Shown here in pieces: positions 1 through 14,602 of a stretch of 32,778 nt of DNA. Where the stretch lies: positions 1 to 32,778 of the forward strand of contig CALSCO010000480.1 of NCBI GenBank assembly GCA_943704415.1, read 5' to 3'. Under the pieces are notes generated by a model that made no database searches, was not told where the DNA came from, and saw only the letters and a list, made by a program, of their open reading frames with translations. This DNA comes from Parvularia atlantis (taxonomy: Eukaryota; Opisthokonta; Rotosphaerida). A program made the translations under genes and the position numbers. The first letter of the stretch is position 1. Every line of letters begins with the position of its first letter.

Positions 1-3000
1 CCCCCCCTGCCGTACCGCCGTACCGCTCACGCCCCATCCGCGCCGGGCAGGAGCTCTTCCACGAGCCGCCTGACGACGCGGTGGCCGAGCCCGGCGACCC
101 CGCCAACAGCCCGCTCGCCGCGGCCTGCCGCCTGCTGCGGCTCGGGCACGCCAGCAAGAGCACGACGGCCGAGCGCCTGCAGACGCTCGCGACGGCCTGC
201 GCGAGGTGCGCCCGGCCCGCGGGCACGCCGTGGCGTGTGCCGGCTGAGTGCGCTTCGGCCGCCGCGGCGCGCAGCATCACGGCGCACGGCGAGGCGCTCG
301 AGCCAGACGAGCTGGTCTTTGTAACACGCTTCGCGGCCGTGACCACTACCACAGCGCTGCAGGCGGCGGAGGGTGCGTGCGCGCGCCGTGCACATCCGCA
401 GTATGCATGGGTGCTCATTCGCGCAGACCTGCCGGGTCTCGCCGTGCCACTGGAGGCGTGCGTGGCCCAGCTGACGCGCATGCTGCTCATCCTGCTGCGT
501 GACGACGGGCCGCTGGCCGCGAGCGACAAGCAGTGGACGCGCGACAAGGTGTGACCGGTTGGCCCCGACAGCTGCACTGCCGCAGGCGCTCAACACGCCG
601 CCAGATTCGCCGTGTCGCGCTGGACGGCCTCCAGGCGCTCGCCTCGGAGGGCGCCGTGTTCAGCTGGCACGAGAGGGCGAGCGCGCTGGTGCGCACCTGC
701 AACGCCATCAGCGCGGTTGTCTTACGCAGCGGCCGATCAGACCCTACCGCTCACACTGGACCGCAAGCTGACCGCACCACCGGCGAAAGCGGCGTCGCAG
801 CAGCCGGTGTCGGGCAAGGGTGCGCGCACGAACACGTCGTCTAGGCCGCGCGCAGCAGCTGAGCCGCCCACGTGCGCATCACCAGAGCGCCTGGTGCAGC
901 AGCTGCGCGACCTCGCTGGACAGACACCTGCTGCACCAGTCGCCGCCACTGCCGATGAGCGCGCGCGGGCAGACGCTCCGCAGTCGCGCGCGCAGCTGAG
1001 CCGACACATCGCGACGCTCTTCTGGACGCTGCCCGCGGCCTTTGAACGCGTGCTAAGAGCGAGGTGCGCACGCGCGATGCTGCACCAGCCGCGCACGTCT
1101 GACCGGTCCGCGCGCTGCACGCAGCAGCGAAGCGACGCTTGACGTGCTCGACGTGCTCGCGCGGCAGAGCGAGCGGACGATTGAGTGTGCGTGCGACGGC
1201 GCGCTGCTGCCGCGACACTAACCGCGCCGCAGTGACCGCCGCGACTGCGACCGTGCTGTGCGAATTCGCCAACGCCAGGCTGGACGCGATGCGCAACGCC
1301 GAGCGCCACGCGCGCCCCAGCCGAGCACAAGTACGGTCCCCTTGCTGCTTTATCGCGGCGCAGCTCACGCATGCTCGCGCGTGCGCGTACCCCAGGACGT
1401 GCTCGCGCTGCAGCACGTGCTCGATAAGGGCGACGCGAACGCGCGCCAGCTGTGCGCCCGCTTGAACGTCGTGCTCGCGGCCGCGGTCCTGTGCGGTGCG
1501 CTGTGCCGCGTGCGGTGCCGTCCGTTTACCCTGACTGCGTCGCCAGACGTGCGCCCGGACGACGACGACGAGCCCAGTACCGATCTCGCGGAGGTGTTTG
1601 CGCAGGCCATGCGAGCGGCGTGTCTGGCTATGGAACAACCCGCAGCCAACTCAGAACTGCCGGTGCGCTCAATGCTTGCTGCGCCGGGCACCCTCACCCT
1701 GGTGGCGCCCAGGTGCCGTGCGTGCTGCGCGTGGACGACTCTACGACCGTCGATCTGGCCCAGCTGCGCATCACAGCGGCCGCGATCAATGTGTGCCGCG
1801 CCGAACGCCGTGTCGCGTGAGAGCTGACTTGCGGTCTTGTTGCGCACGCAGACAGCCGTGCAGCAGGTGGCGCGACGCGACCTTGCAGAGACGATGCTGC
1901 AGCTCTTCTGCCGCCTCATCAGCACGGTGCGCCGCCCATCGTGACTTTGGGCAGCCCGCACTGAGCCGCACCGCCGTGCAGAATGCCCCGCGGTTGCAGA
2001 GCGAACGCGCTGCGCCGTCCACGACGGGCGCTTGCGGAAACGCGACTGCCGTGGCCGCTGTTGCGACGGCATCCGAAGAGTCGCTCCTCGGCAGCATTTT
2101 TTACGAGCCTGCCGTCCCCGCGGCGGCACAAGCAGTGCCCGCGAGTGACACACCTCGTGCCGCGGTCGGTCTCGGGTGGGCGTGCGCTGACGCACCGCTG
2201 ACACGTCGCGCGCTGCACAGCTGAACGCGCTCAACACGGCCACGTCCATGCTCTGGTGCCTGCAGCTGCTGCAGCAACGGTGCGCACGCGCGCCACTGAC
2301 GGCGCTGCGCCAGCATCTGAGAGTGCTCTGCGCAGACCCTTCCCGCCCGCGATGCTCAACGGCTGGCTGGAGGCCGGCGACGTGCTCGCGCGGACCGTCT
2401 CGGCACCGCGCAGCGCAGGTGCGTGCCGTGCCGTGCCGCGCGCCTGGCCCCGCATGCAAACACGCGCCCAGACGCCGTCATGGCCGTCAACACCTTGCGC
2501 AAGCTGTGGCGGCAGCAAGCGGCGCGCATCTGCCACGGCACCGGCGCCGACGCCGTGCGGGTACGCCATCGTGCGCGCGCGCGCGCGCGCAATACCTCCC
2601 GTGACACTCGCTGGGTAGGCCGCTCTGCAGCGGCGCGGCTTTGGCAGTGCCGATGCATGGCCCCTGGATGTGTCGGCGGACGTGTGCTTTGTCGTGCTCC
2701 TGCTCGTGGCGCGCGCTGAGCGCTCGGCGGACGGTTCGTCATCGTGTTGCTAGAGTGTCGGATGAGCCGCTCACGACCATCGCAGACGCGTACTCGCCCG
2801 ACAATGTGCTCACGTGGACGCGTGACAGCCTCGTGCGCAGCCTCACGAGCCCGAGCGCAAGCACCACGACCGTCAGCCGAGACGCCGTGCTCACCGCGAT
2901 CCTGCTTGGGCACACAAGGTGCGTGCGAACCTTGCCGGCCAGCCCGTCTCACGCCACGGCGCGCCAGCCACCCGACGGCGACGGCAGCGTGGACTGCGAG

Positions 3001-6000
3001 CCTGCAGGCCGTTGCGGATGCTCTCGTCGGCGGCGGCGTCGCCGTGACGCGCACGTGGCACGCCACTTTCTGCACTTTCATGCGCTGGATCGAATGTGCG
3101 CCGTCTCTGCTCCCGCGCCTTGGCCTTAACGGACGGCTGACCGGCGTGTGCTTGCGCCGCAGACGACCTCTTTCACGGCGCCGAAGACGTGCCCGCGCAT
3201 CTGCAGCCACTGTTGCTGGGCCTCACATCGCTGGCCGAAGCCGACTTGAACTTTGCGGTGCGCGCTCGGGCGGGCGTCTGTGTGTCCCGGCAGTTTAAGT
3301 GCACGTGCATCAGGTGACCGCCAGCCGGGAGCAGGCTCTGTCGTTCTCGACGATCAAGAGTCTCGTCGCCGTCGACGCAGACCTCGCGCAGTCCGTGCCG
3401 GACCTTACCGCGGGCACGGCACCGCAAAAGCTCACCGGCGTCAGGTGCGTCGGCCCGTAATGCTCTGCGTGCACACCATGGACGCGCGCACGCCGTCGCA
3501 GCGCGCCCGAAGTCGATGCGCTGGCCGCGACGCTGCTGACGACGCTCAAGCAGCTCGCGCGCGTGCCGGTGGAGGAGACCGCCGACTGCGCGCTCCTGCT
3601 GCAGTCTGTCTTCACGGCGCAGCGCGTGCTGTACTCGGTCGAGCTGACAACAGGTGCGTGCACTTGATCGCAAGCCGCCGCGCATGCTGACACGCTTGCT
3701 GCGCAGGCTTCGCGTCGGCCGAGCCGTGCACCATCGACCCGTCGCTGTCGTTCACCGTGCGCAGGCTCACGGCGTCGCTCGAAGGCAACGTCGTCACCGA
3801 CGCCGCGTGGTCCGCGCTGCTCTCATCGGCCGCGGAGGCCGCCAAGGACGATCTGTCGCGGTGCGGACCGCGGCGCAGCGGTGATCGGTCTGACGGTGCT
3901 TTGCACGCTCGCAGCCTGTCGCCGCTCTGGCTCAGCTGGGCCACGCACGCCCTGCGCCAGCTGTGCATGCGCATGGAGGCCGTGACGGAGCCCGTACGTT
4001 GCACGCACTGCACGTGGGTGCCGTGCTGAAGCGCGCACGCCACGCAGTCGGAGGCATGGACAAAGATCGGCAACGCGCTGTTCTCGCCGGCCTCGGTCGA
4101 GCGCGTTTTTGGTGTGCTTCAAGCGCTGCACGACCGCTTCTGGTGAGCGTCACCGTGCACGCGTGGGCCCGCTGCTCAGCGCGTCGGCGCAGGCAAGCGC
4201 TGCAAGGCATCGCCGCCGCACCTGCTACGATCGCGGAGCTCACCGCGCGTCTGGTCGCGTGCGGGCAAGACCCTGCGGCCTTGTGTGGTGCGCCCGCGTC
4301 ACTCGCCATGATCTCGCACCTCACCGCACCGCACAGACACAACCAAAGGGACGCAGCGCTGGACGGCGACGCTCAAGGAGCTCAACGAGACGCTGCGCCA
4401 CGTCGTGCGTTGAGCTTGCGTGTGTGTGTGCTTGCGTGCACCTTGACGCACCGCGAGCAGGACCTCAAGCGCTTCGCGTTCGAGGAGGTCTTCGGCCTGT
4501 ACATGGAGAACGCGCTGGGCAAGTCGAACGTGCACGCGCTCGGCCTGAGCCTGCTCGACTGGCTAGGCCTGCTTGGCCCGTACATTCGCGGTACGTGAGC
4601 GCGCGTGGTGGTGGTAATGTCGTCGCTGACGTGCGGTGTTGCAGCGCGCATGCGCTGGGAGTCGTGGCGTGCGTTTGGCCGCTTGAGCGCTGCGCTTGTC
4701 CTGACACGCCGTCGCACAGCCGGCGCCGACATGGGCGGGCTCGAGCTGGCCAAGCTGCACGCGGATCCCGAGGTGTGCATGCGATCGGGCAATGCTGGCG
4801 TGGTGCCTCACGCACTCGCCCGCAGAAAAAGACGCTGCTGCGCCCGCTGCTGACCCTGCACATAAGCGTCCCGCTCGTGTTTGTGCGGCCGACCACCGCG
4901 GCCTTGCTCGAGACGCTCGTGGGCGACACAAAGGCGCGCGTGGGGGCTGCGCGGCCCGAGCAGGCTCTGACGCGACGACGCAGGACTCGGCGCGCCTGAT
5001 GGCGTGGGCGAGCATGCACGCGTCGCTGGAGCTGTTTGAGCGCCTGCCGGACCTTGTCCGGGACCTGCCGAGCGCGGCGGTGCGATGCCTGCTACGCTGC
5101 GTGCACGGCTGACGTTGTCCGCCGCAATGCAGATGTCGGCAGTGCGCTCTGGCTGCGCGACGGTGCTCAGTGCCTGGGAGTCGGCGGGCGCGGACGGCGC
5201 GGTCGTTCCGTCTGCTGCGCTCGCGCGCACGGCCGTCGTGAACCTCACACAGGTCTTTGCGAGCGAGGCCTACTCGGCCCCTGCGCTGAAAGTGCTGGTG
5301 CGTCTCTGCGCGTTGACGAGCTCGCTGTCGCTGACACTGCGCGCCCAGGTCGCTTTCTTGGCCGCCCCGCGTGCGAGCGACACGTGCGATGCCCTGCGCA
5401 TGCATTGCGAGCGGTGCATGCTAAGCCGCGCGCACACGCATACACTCGCAGGCCATCGCCAGCAGCGGCAACGGTCGCGGCGCTAGACGCGCTGGCCGGC
5501 CTGGCGGATGCGGAGCTTGCTGCGTGGCTGGCGCTGTTTGTGAACGAAGGCGGTGCGTCGCACTGCCCACACTGCGCACGCGCTGACTTGCCTTTGCCGC
5601 GCCGCAGGCAAGGCCGAGTCGCATCTGCACAGCGTGCTGCGCCAGCTCATGTCGCTGCGGCCGTCGCACAAGCAGGTGCCGGCGCTGCTGCAGCACGTGC
5701 GCACGGTGCTCTTTGATCGCTTCGCCAATGCCGTGCGCACGTCCAGCGTGCCGGTCATCGCGGTGCGCACACGCCGCGCGAACGGCACAGCCTGATCGCC
5801 GGCTCGTGCCCAGGCGTACCTGCGCACCGCTGCCGTGCTGCAGAACGACGAGGGCGCCGTCGCGCAGTTTCTCGCGCGCTGCGGCACGCTGCTCGACGAG
5901 GTGCGCGTGTGTGCGGCTGTGCTCGCTCATGCGGCCGGCATGCCTGACCCACCGCGCCCGCACAGCTGGCCGGGGACCCGGACGTACTGCGGGACGGCAC

Positions 6001-9000
6001 AACGCTGGCCAACCTAGCCGCGCTGCTCGAGTACTTCCAGGGACTGATGCCGCGTGCCGATGTCGCTTTGAGCACCGAGGTGCGACCGCACACACAGCTG
6101 TAGTATGCCTGACCTGGCGGCGACGCAGGCCGAGCAGGCGCTCGTGCTGCCGCTGAGCAAAGACTGCGGCGAGCTCGAGTACACCTTTGACCTGTCGCGA
6201 CCGTTCTCGGCCGTCACTGGTGCGCCCCGGCCGCCGTCTGCACGCTCTGCTGCTGAAAATTGCATCGCATTAGCGGTCGCGGGACCGTCATCGCCCACGA
6301 AGCGCGAGGCAGCGTCGACGGCGGTGCGCTGCGGCCCGCACACGCGTGTGGCCCAACTGTGCGGCTGATGTACGGTGCGTCCAGCGGCCGTCGGTGATGG
6401 ACCTGTTCCGCGGCAAGGAGCTGCAAGATGCGCGACTAGCCGCCGCGACGTGCACGTACAGCAAGACCGGGCGCGAGTTTGTGGTGAGCGCGCGGAGTTA
6501 CGTGATGCACACGGCGCCGATACGCAGCGCACACGTGCAGGGGCAGCACTGGTACTACTGCTACACGTGCCACCTGGACGACTCGGAGGGCTGCTGCTCG
6601 GTGTGCGCGCAGATCTGCCATCGCGGCCACGACGTGCGTTGCGTGGGCTGGCTTCCTGCGTGTGTCTGACACGCTACCGCTGCACGCTCAGCTCGTCTAC
6701 GCGCGCAACTCCAAGTTTTTCTGCGACTGCGGCGCATCTGGGCGCTGCCGGTGCCTGAAGCCCACGTGCGCATTGTGCGGCGCAGCTTGGCGCGACACTG
6801 AGCGGCGTCGCATCGGGTCCTAGCGCCGACCGCGACCCGGCCTCGGCTGCCACTGCGACGAGCGACGGCAAGGGCTACAGCGCTTTTGGCCAGGGGCTGG
6901 CGGCGTCGGACGGGTTCATGTCGGCCGTCGAGCGCGTGCTCGTACACCTGTGGACGCTTGTGGACCAGGCCGTGGCTGCGGCGCGTCGCCACTGTTGGTC
7001 ACCGTGCCTGCAGTGCTGACCACCGGGGCCTCAGGTCGACACGGCCGAGCTGACGGCGGCCACGCCAGTCGCCGGATCTGCGGCCGCGGCCGTCGCGTCC
7101 AACGACTGGCTGTGCAGCGATGTCAACGTCGTGGGTAACAACACGCTCGCGGTGAGGCCGCTGCGTGCTTGCACGAGCACGACTGACGGTGCGCCGACCC
7201 AGTCGCTCGCGGACGACAAACTGCTCAGCCTGCCCCTGGACTGGAGTCCTACGCGGCGCGCGCGCGGTGACGCGCAGTATGACGAGGCACGTACAGCGGT
7301 CAGCCGCATCGTTACCACTGACGCATGCGGGGCGCGCCAGGTGCAAGACGACGGCGACCATGCTAGCGAGGGCGGCGCGTCTTCACGGTGCGGCCGCGAC
7401 TGCTGCTGCTCAGCGCTGTGCCGTGACACGGCTGCAGGCTCGCGAAGCGACGGCGCCGGTGGCTCGCAAGCTCTGGCCGCTTTGTGCTCAATGTGCTCGA
7501 CGACACAACCGTCCTGAGCACGAGCCTGCCGGCCCACCTGCCCAGCAAGGGCGCGGCGCTCCCGCTGGTAGGTGTCCTGGCCGCTGGATGTTGCGCTCAC
7601 CCCACCCTTGGAGCAGGACGGCGCGCGCACGACGTTCTCGTTCTCGATTGTGTCGCTGGAGCTGCATGCGCAAGCGTCGAGTGTGATCGTCGTGCGTGGC
7701 GCGCGTGCGGCGCACGTTGCTCCGTGGCTGACGTACGGCGTCGTGCGCCAGGCGGGCGCGACCGACGTGGAGGTGTGCACGCTGCACCAGGAAACGGGCG
7801 TCATCCTCGAGCGCGCGATCCTCAACGTGTCGCACGACGCCTCGACATCGCACGTGATCGCGACGGCGTGGGTGCCCGGCATGGTGCATGCGCGTGCGTT
7901 GCGACCCGCTGTCTGCGGCTGATGCAGCACGCGTCGCGGACAAAGGCTACGTGCGTGGCCCTGTGCACGGCGCGAGCGGTCAAGATCTTTGACGTGGCCA
8001 AGGACACGTTCTCGCCGCTGTACTTCTTCTCGCTGTCGAACGTGCGCAAGCGGCGCGGTTAGTAGCACGGCCGTGCCCTGACATGCACGCGCGCGGTGCG
8101 GTGCGCAGGACGAGACGGCCGCGTCAATCACGCTTGTGCCGGCGGACGGCGCGCGCGACATGACGGGCGTGACGCTGCTCGTGCAGACACTGCGTGGCAC
8201 GATCTTCTCGCAGAGTGCGTTGCGCGGCGCGGCGAGACCGCTATGGCAGGTCGCTCAAGCGCAGCGACGTCGCAGGCCTCGAGTACGGCCAGAACCAGGG
8301 CATGATGCCGCTGACCAAGACGCTGCGCAACGTGCAGCCCTCGACCGGCCCTCAAACAGTGTGCCGCTTGTCTGGCAGCTGCGTTGTGCTGACGACGGTG
8401 CCGCGACGCAGCCGGGCCGCGCGTCGGAGCACAACCGCGGTGCGAGCCTCTTCTTTGCGCCGCGCCTGGGTCTGCTCGTCTACGGCTACGAGAACGGTGC
8501 GCTGAGACTGCGAGCGATGCGTGGCCTCTGGCCGTCTCACACGCGCGCGTGACGCAGGCGATGTGTTTGCAGGTCGCCTGAACGCGGAACACGCGCAGCT
8601 GGATCACCAGTTTGCGCTCGTTGTGCCGCAGCCTCGCGGCGCGCCGGGTCCCATGCGTCGTCTGCACAACGGCGCGCCGTACTACGACTGGCACGAGATC
8701 GCACTGGACGGCCGCGACGCCGCGCGTGACAAGCCGTGGGCGGCGGCGATGCTGCTGGGCCGTTCGCGCCGCGCACCGCACGCTGCCCTGTTTGCCTTTG
8801 AGCCGCCCAACGTGCGCGCGCAGATCCTCGCGCTGCCGGTGTGTTGTCCATGTGCGCGCGCGGCGCAGGCTGACAGAGACTCGCGCCGACGCCAGGACAA
8901 CATCCACATCCTGTCGCTGGCCGTGTGCCGTCATGCCACGCCGGACGAGCAGTCGGCCGTGCGCATGCTCCTGCTGCTCAAGTCGGAGATGGTGCAGTCA

Positions 9001-12000
9001 CGGCCGCGCACACGTGCCGCAGCGCCTGATGCGCCGACCGGGCAGGACGAGGTGCACATGGCCGCGCTGGTGCCCACATCGACGTCGGCTGCAAGCGCGG
9101 TCGCGAGCCTCCCCGCGTCTCTGAAGCGTGCGCCGGTGGCCGTTGCGACTGTGCAGGACGACAGCCGCGACGAGTCGGCGGACATGGGTGCGTGCGCGCT
9201 TCGCACTGCGTCTGAGTGGCTGCTGATCGCGAATGCAGACGTGCCCCCGCTGACCACCTTTGAGACGGTCGACAACATTACCAAGAGCATGCTTGTGTCG
9301 TCCGAGGACCTCAACCTGACGCCGTCCAACGTGCGCACAATGCGCATGCGCACGCCCGCAGATCGCATCGCTGACACGCCGCACGCACGCGCGAAGCTCA
9401 AGCAGCGTCTCACGGCCCAGCTGAACTCGCTGCAGGGCGTGCGCGCGTCGACGCCACTGGGCATGACGATCGAGATCCGGCCGCCGTCGCCCGACGTCGT
9501 CATCGTGGGCCTGCGCGTGCTCGTTGGCAAGACGGACAGCACAGCCGTGCCGCGGCAGCTGACCGTGTTTGGCCAGACAATCAGCCTCATGTGCGTGCGG
9601 CCTTGCTGCGCATCTCGCGGGTGCTGACGCGGAGCGTGCACAGCCCAGAGCGCCCGCGCTGGTACATGATCATGCTCAACAGCAGCTCGCTCGAGAGCAC
9701 GATCAGTGAGGAGCGCGTCGTGCTGCGCGTCGTCGGCTCGTCGACGCCCGCGCGCCCCGTCATCGACCTGCTCGACGTCTTCGCGGTCGACCGCAGCCGT
9801 CTCGAGACCGCGCGGGCGTCGGCAGCCACGGCCGTCGCAAACTCGGCCGCCGAGTCTGCGCGCACGGGCCGGCCGCTGCCAGTGCGCAGCCTCGACGCGT
9901 GGGACAGCGCCGTGGAGGCGCGCGAGCGCAAGCACGGCGCCGTTCTCGGCCGCTACGTGCGCCCGCCGCGCGGGCCCACTGTACCTGCCGCGACGTCGAG
10001 CGTCACCGAGACGGTCCTGACGTACGCCGTGGCGATGCTGCACCACTTCCACGCGCTGCGCCTGCAGCAAAGCAAGACGGCCGACGCATCGCTGCCGATG
10101 TCGTCCGCGCTCCTCGGCGTGCTCGCCCTTGGACGCGGCTCGACGATTCTGCCGCACTCGTGGACGCGCGCGCTGTGGGCCGCGCACCACTTTGGCGCCC
10201 TCGGGGCCGCGGCGGCGGCAGATGACTGGCTGCGCATTCACCGCTGCCTCGGCACGACGGCCGCGTCCGCGGTGATGGCGATCCTCGCGCAGCGCGCATG
10301 GGCGACACCCAAGCGGCTGTGGACGCTCGAGTGGCACCTGGCGACGGTGCAGCAACTGGCGACGCTGCGCAGCTTCACGGACCGCGGCGCAACTGCAGTG
10401 CTGCGCGTGCGCATCAGCGAGCTGGTCGACGTGCATCAACTGGCGACGGCGTCCGCCGAGTGGCTAGGGGCGCTGCTGGGCTCGCGCGTCGCTGACGAGG
10501 GCCTGGTGGCGCACGTGATGCGCGTGGTCAGCCGCATCGTCGCCATCGCACTCGCGTGGGCCGTCGAGTGCGCCGCTGCGGACGAACTCGGCAGCGACGA
10601 GGCCCTCCAGCCGGTCGTCAACGCGCTCCGCTCGCTGCTGCGCAGCCCTTCGACCGTTCTGCGCACGGCGGCGCACGACGCGCTCGCTCTGGCGCTCACG
10701 GGTGGTCTGCCCTTGCTGCGCGAGGCCGTGCTGCCGGCCGTGCTCCCGCTCAAACCGCTGCCTGATGCGACCGGCAAGGCCAAGGCCGAGGGCGGCACCG
10801 TGAAGCCGCGCGACCGCTCTGCGCGCTCACCGTTCACGTTCAGCGAGCGCGACAGCGACGACGACGGCGGCGCGTCAGACGGAGACGAGGAGGACGACGA
10901 CGACGACAACAACGTCATTATTGCGGACATTGACGAGGCCGAGGTCGAACGTGCGATGCAGGCCGTGCAGACACAGAGCAACAACGGCGAGGGCGTCACA
11001 CGACCGGCATCGCCGGCACTGCCGCCGCCTGCGACCACGCAGGCCGCAACGACGACCATCTACCGCTGCGACGGCTGCCAGCTCACACCGATCATCCGCG
11101 AGCGCTACCACTGCCGCGTCTGTGCCGACTACGATATCTGTGCGATGTGCTTCGTCTTACGCATGCACGACGAGCACGAGATGGACCGCTTCGACATCGA
11201 GGAGGTGCCGTCGGCCGCCGACGCCGCGGCCGCGAGCGCGCTGTTTTCCAGCACGCCTCCCGCCGCTGCACCGGCCGCGCCGGCCGCGCCGGCCCCACCA
11301 GAGCCTGCACCTGCTTCGGCGCCGACAGCGGCCCCGCCACCCGCCGCTTCGCCCATGCCCCACACCGCCTGGCCGACCAGCAGCAACGAGGCGGCGCTCT
11401 ACCGGCGCGTGACGACGTTTCTGTGCCGCCAGCTGGTGACTGTCGATCTCCCTACGACGCTCGACACGGCGCGGCGCGGGCCACTGGCGCACGCACTGCC
11501 GCTCGTGCGTCTGCTCGTGACCGTGCTCGCCGACGCCGATGGTGTGGACGCGCACGACGAGCTCGTGGCCGCCGCGGTCGAGCGGCTCGTGGGCGGCCTC
11601 TGGTCGGACGCGTCGTCTGCAACCCTGCTGCAGCCCCCGACGTCCGTGCTCCTGGCCGCATTGGCCTTCTTGCTCACGCCGGGGCCGGTGCCGCCGAGGG
11701 CGAGGGCAGAGGCGTGTGCAGAGCGGCGCGTCTGGGTCACCGTCTCCGCGCGCACGGCCGAGACGACGGCGCGGTGCCTAGCCGAGCGCCACAGCCCGCT
11801 GATTGCACAGCTTCTCAACGCGGCGCGCACGCTGCTGGACGAGGTGCGCCGGCACCCGGACGCTGTGCTGGCGCCTGCGACCTCGCGCACGGGGCTTGCC
11901 ATTGCTCTGCGTAGCGAAGGCCAGCTTCTCGGCGTGGCCGGTCGCACGTTCTTGCCGCTGCTGCAGGGCCTCGACGGCTTTGCGGGCCCGTCGGCCACCG

Positions 12001-14534
12001 TAAGCGAGGTGAGTGAGCCGGGCGCTGGGCCTTCAGCGGACGGGACGCGGGCGCGCACGCCGGCGCACCTGTGGAGCATGTGGATTGACCCGGCGGGCAT
12101 GACCGTGCCGATGACGACGTGCGCGGTGCTGCTGATCACGCGCGCTCTGCTGCTACTGCCGGTCGCGGCGGAGCGGCTGCGTGCGGGCGAGGCAAGCAGT
12201 GCATGGCAGCAGCTCGCGTGCCAGACGGCGTTCGAGGGCGTCACAACGTTCGTGCATCAGCACGCGCGCGCACTGCTGGCGGCGCTGAATGGCACCGGCC
12301 GTGCGTGCTGCTGGCGCCGCTTTGTGCACTTTCGAGGCTGACGCACTGTGTACCGCAGGCTCGCGCGAGCACAAGCGTTTGCTGGACAAGTACGCGTTCA
12401 GCCTGTTCCTCGAGCGCATCCACGCGATTGTGCTGCCGGGCGTGGCCGCTTCGTCGTTGGCACAGCAGCCGTCGGCGTCGTCGTCACGATCGCCCGTGGC
12501 TGCGCGCGCCCTGTCGTGGTCGGCGAGTGGCGTCGTGCGCGCCTCGTCGTCCTCCGTGAGCGGCGGCGGCGCGTGGGCGCGGACGATCGCGCACATCGGT
12601 CAGGATGAGATTGCCCGCGTGAGCCGCAACCTCGCGGCCGTCGTCGAGCGCGCACAGCGCCACCCGCGCAGCTGGCAGGCGTTTGTGCTCGAGCGTGCTG
12701 CGTCAGGCGAGTCGCACGTGCCGCCGCCGGTGAACGTGGTCGAGTTTCTGCTGGTGCTGCTGGCCGCGCAAGGCGCTGAGGCTGTCGCGCTGCAGCTGCT
12801 CAGGCTGTTGCACCTGGCCCTGTCGCGCTCGTCCACCAAGAGCGCCGCCGTCGCGGCCGACCGACCCAAGGCAGGCACGGGCCCTGTGTCGACGCGCCAG
12901 ACCCCGTTTGGCAACCTGCTCGCGTCGATGCTGCTGCAGATGTTCACGGCCGAGCAGAAGGCGTCGAGTGGTGGCAAGGCAGAGGACGCCAAGGTGCCCC
13001 TGCGCGAGCGCGCCGACACGGACTTCAAGGAGGGCTTCGCCGGGCGGGACGAGCGCGAGCTGCTGACGGGCGTGGTGAGCGCGGCCAACGCGGGCGCGCT
13101 TGAGCACTTTGTGCAGACGTTCCTGCTGCACCGGCGCCAGAAGGACGTGCGACTGGAGGCGCGCGAGGTCTTCTACTGGCTGTTCTGGCACGCCGACCGG
13201 CAGCAGCAGCGCGCCCTGGCGGACGCGGTGTGGCGCACCCTCCCGCGCGTCGCCTCGCTCGGCCCGCACGTGCACGAGTTCATGGACGTGCTGATGTACG
13301 TGCAGCGGCGGACGGCGCTCGCGCTCGAGGTGATCAACGCGCCGTCGACGGACCAACCGCACGCGCTGCGCCGCGCGCTCGAGGCGTCCTGGGGCGCGCT
13401 GGATGAGACCGCGGTGGCCGAGGCCCGCGCCGACTGGCGCTCGCAGCTATCGCGCGCCGTGGACGCGCTCAAGCTGTTCAACGCGGCGTTGGCGCGGCAT
13501 CCCAACGGCGCGCTGTACGAGGGCCTGGCGCCGCTGTTTGAGCGAGAGGGCTACCACCTCGAGTCGAGCCCGTGCCCGGGCTGCTCGTTCCCGGAGATGC
13601 CGCTGGAGACGCTCGAGCTGGACCAGGTTAAGGCCGAGGTCAAGTACACGCCGAGCGCGACCGTGGTGCGATTCAACAAGCGCCTCACGCTCACGAGCCT
13701 CGTCATCCACGTCACGGAGATCCGCCGGTACAAGATGGTCGCGAGCATCGACGTGTTCTACTGCAACAAGACCCTGAGCGACATGAACGAGCTCAAGAAC
13801 AGCGCGCGACTCTGGCGCGCCCTCGGGACCTTTGCCGTGCGCCCGCAGCAGACCGAGGTCGTCTGCAGCTTCTACATGCCTGTGACGGCCATGAACCTCA
13901 AGATCCAGTTCTCGAGCTTCCACGAGAACGCGTCGGCGTCCGAGAAGCTGATGTGCCCGCGGTGCAGCCGCGTCGTGACCGACAGGCACGGCATCTGCCG
14001 CAACTGCCACGAGAACGGTGCGGTGGACGCGTGGCTGTGCGAGCGCGTGTGTCGCTGACACGCCGCCCGACAGCGTTCCAGTGCCGCCACTGCCGCAACA
14101 TCAACTATGAGAACCTGCAGAGCTTCCTGTGCATCGACTGCGGGCGCAGCTCGTACGCGACGTTTGCGTTCAAGTTCCGGGCCTACCCCTCGCTCGAGGT
14201 CGACCACGTCGAGAACGAGACCGACGAGCGCGCGTGCGTGAGCGTGATCGAGACCGAGTCGCAGACCGCCCGCGCGCTCGTGCAGCGCCTGGCAACCCTG
14301 CGCCGCCCGATCGAGCGCATGCTCTTCTCGCTCGGCACGCTCCGCAGCGGCCCCTCTGCCAGCGTCTCGGCCGGCGGCCCGCACTCGCAAAAGGTCTCGC
14401 GGCGGCTGCTCGCGCTCGAGGCGCTCTACAACCGCGAATGCAAGACCGCCGCCGAGGGGCTGGCGCGCTCGGTGCAGGTGCTCGCCGCGGCGCGCAAGGC
14501 GCTCTTGCGCTTCAACCGCAGCAGCCGTCTGCGC

Positions 14535-14602
<68 letters not shown>

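Noticed and set aside
1365-2459. 364-codon minus-strand open frame in the poorly conserved start of the window
   Set aside because: The plus strand here has ordered exons with normal donors and acceptors (for example an exon reading FANARLDAMRNAERHARPSR). The minus frame is Arg/Cys-rich and unstructured.
8931-10439. 502-codon minus-strand open frame
   Set aside because: It is antisense to UBR4 exons with clear homology (PLGMTIEIRPPSPDVVIVGL region) and contains no family signature.
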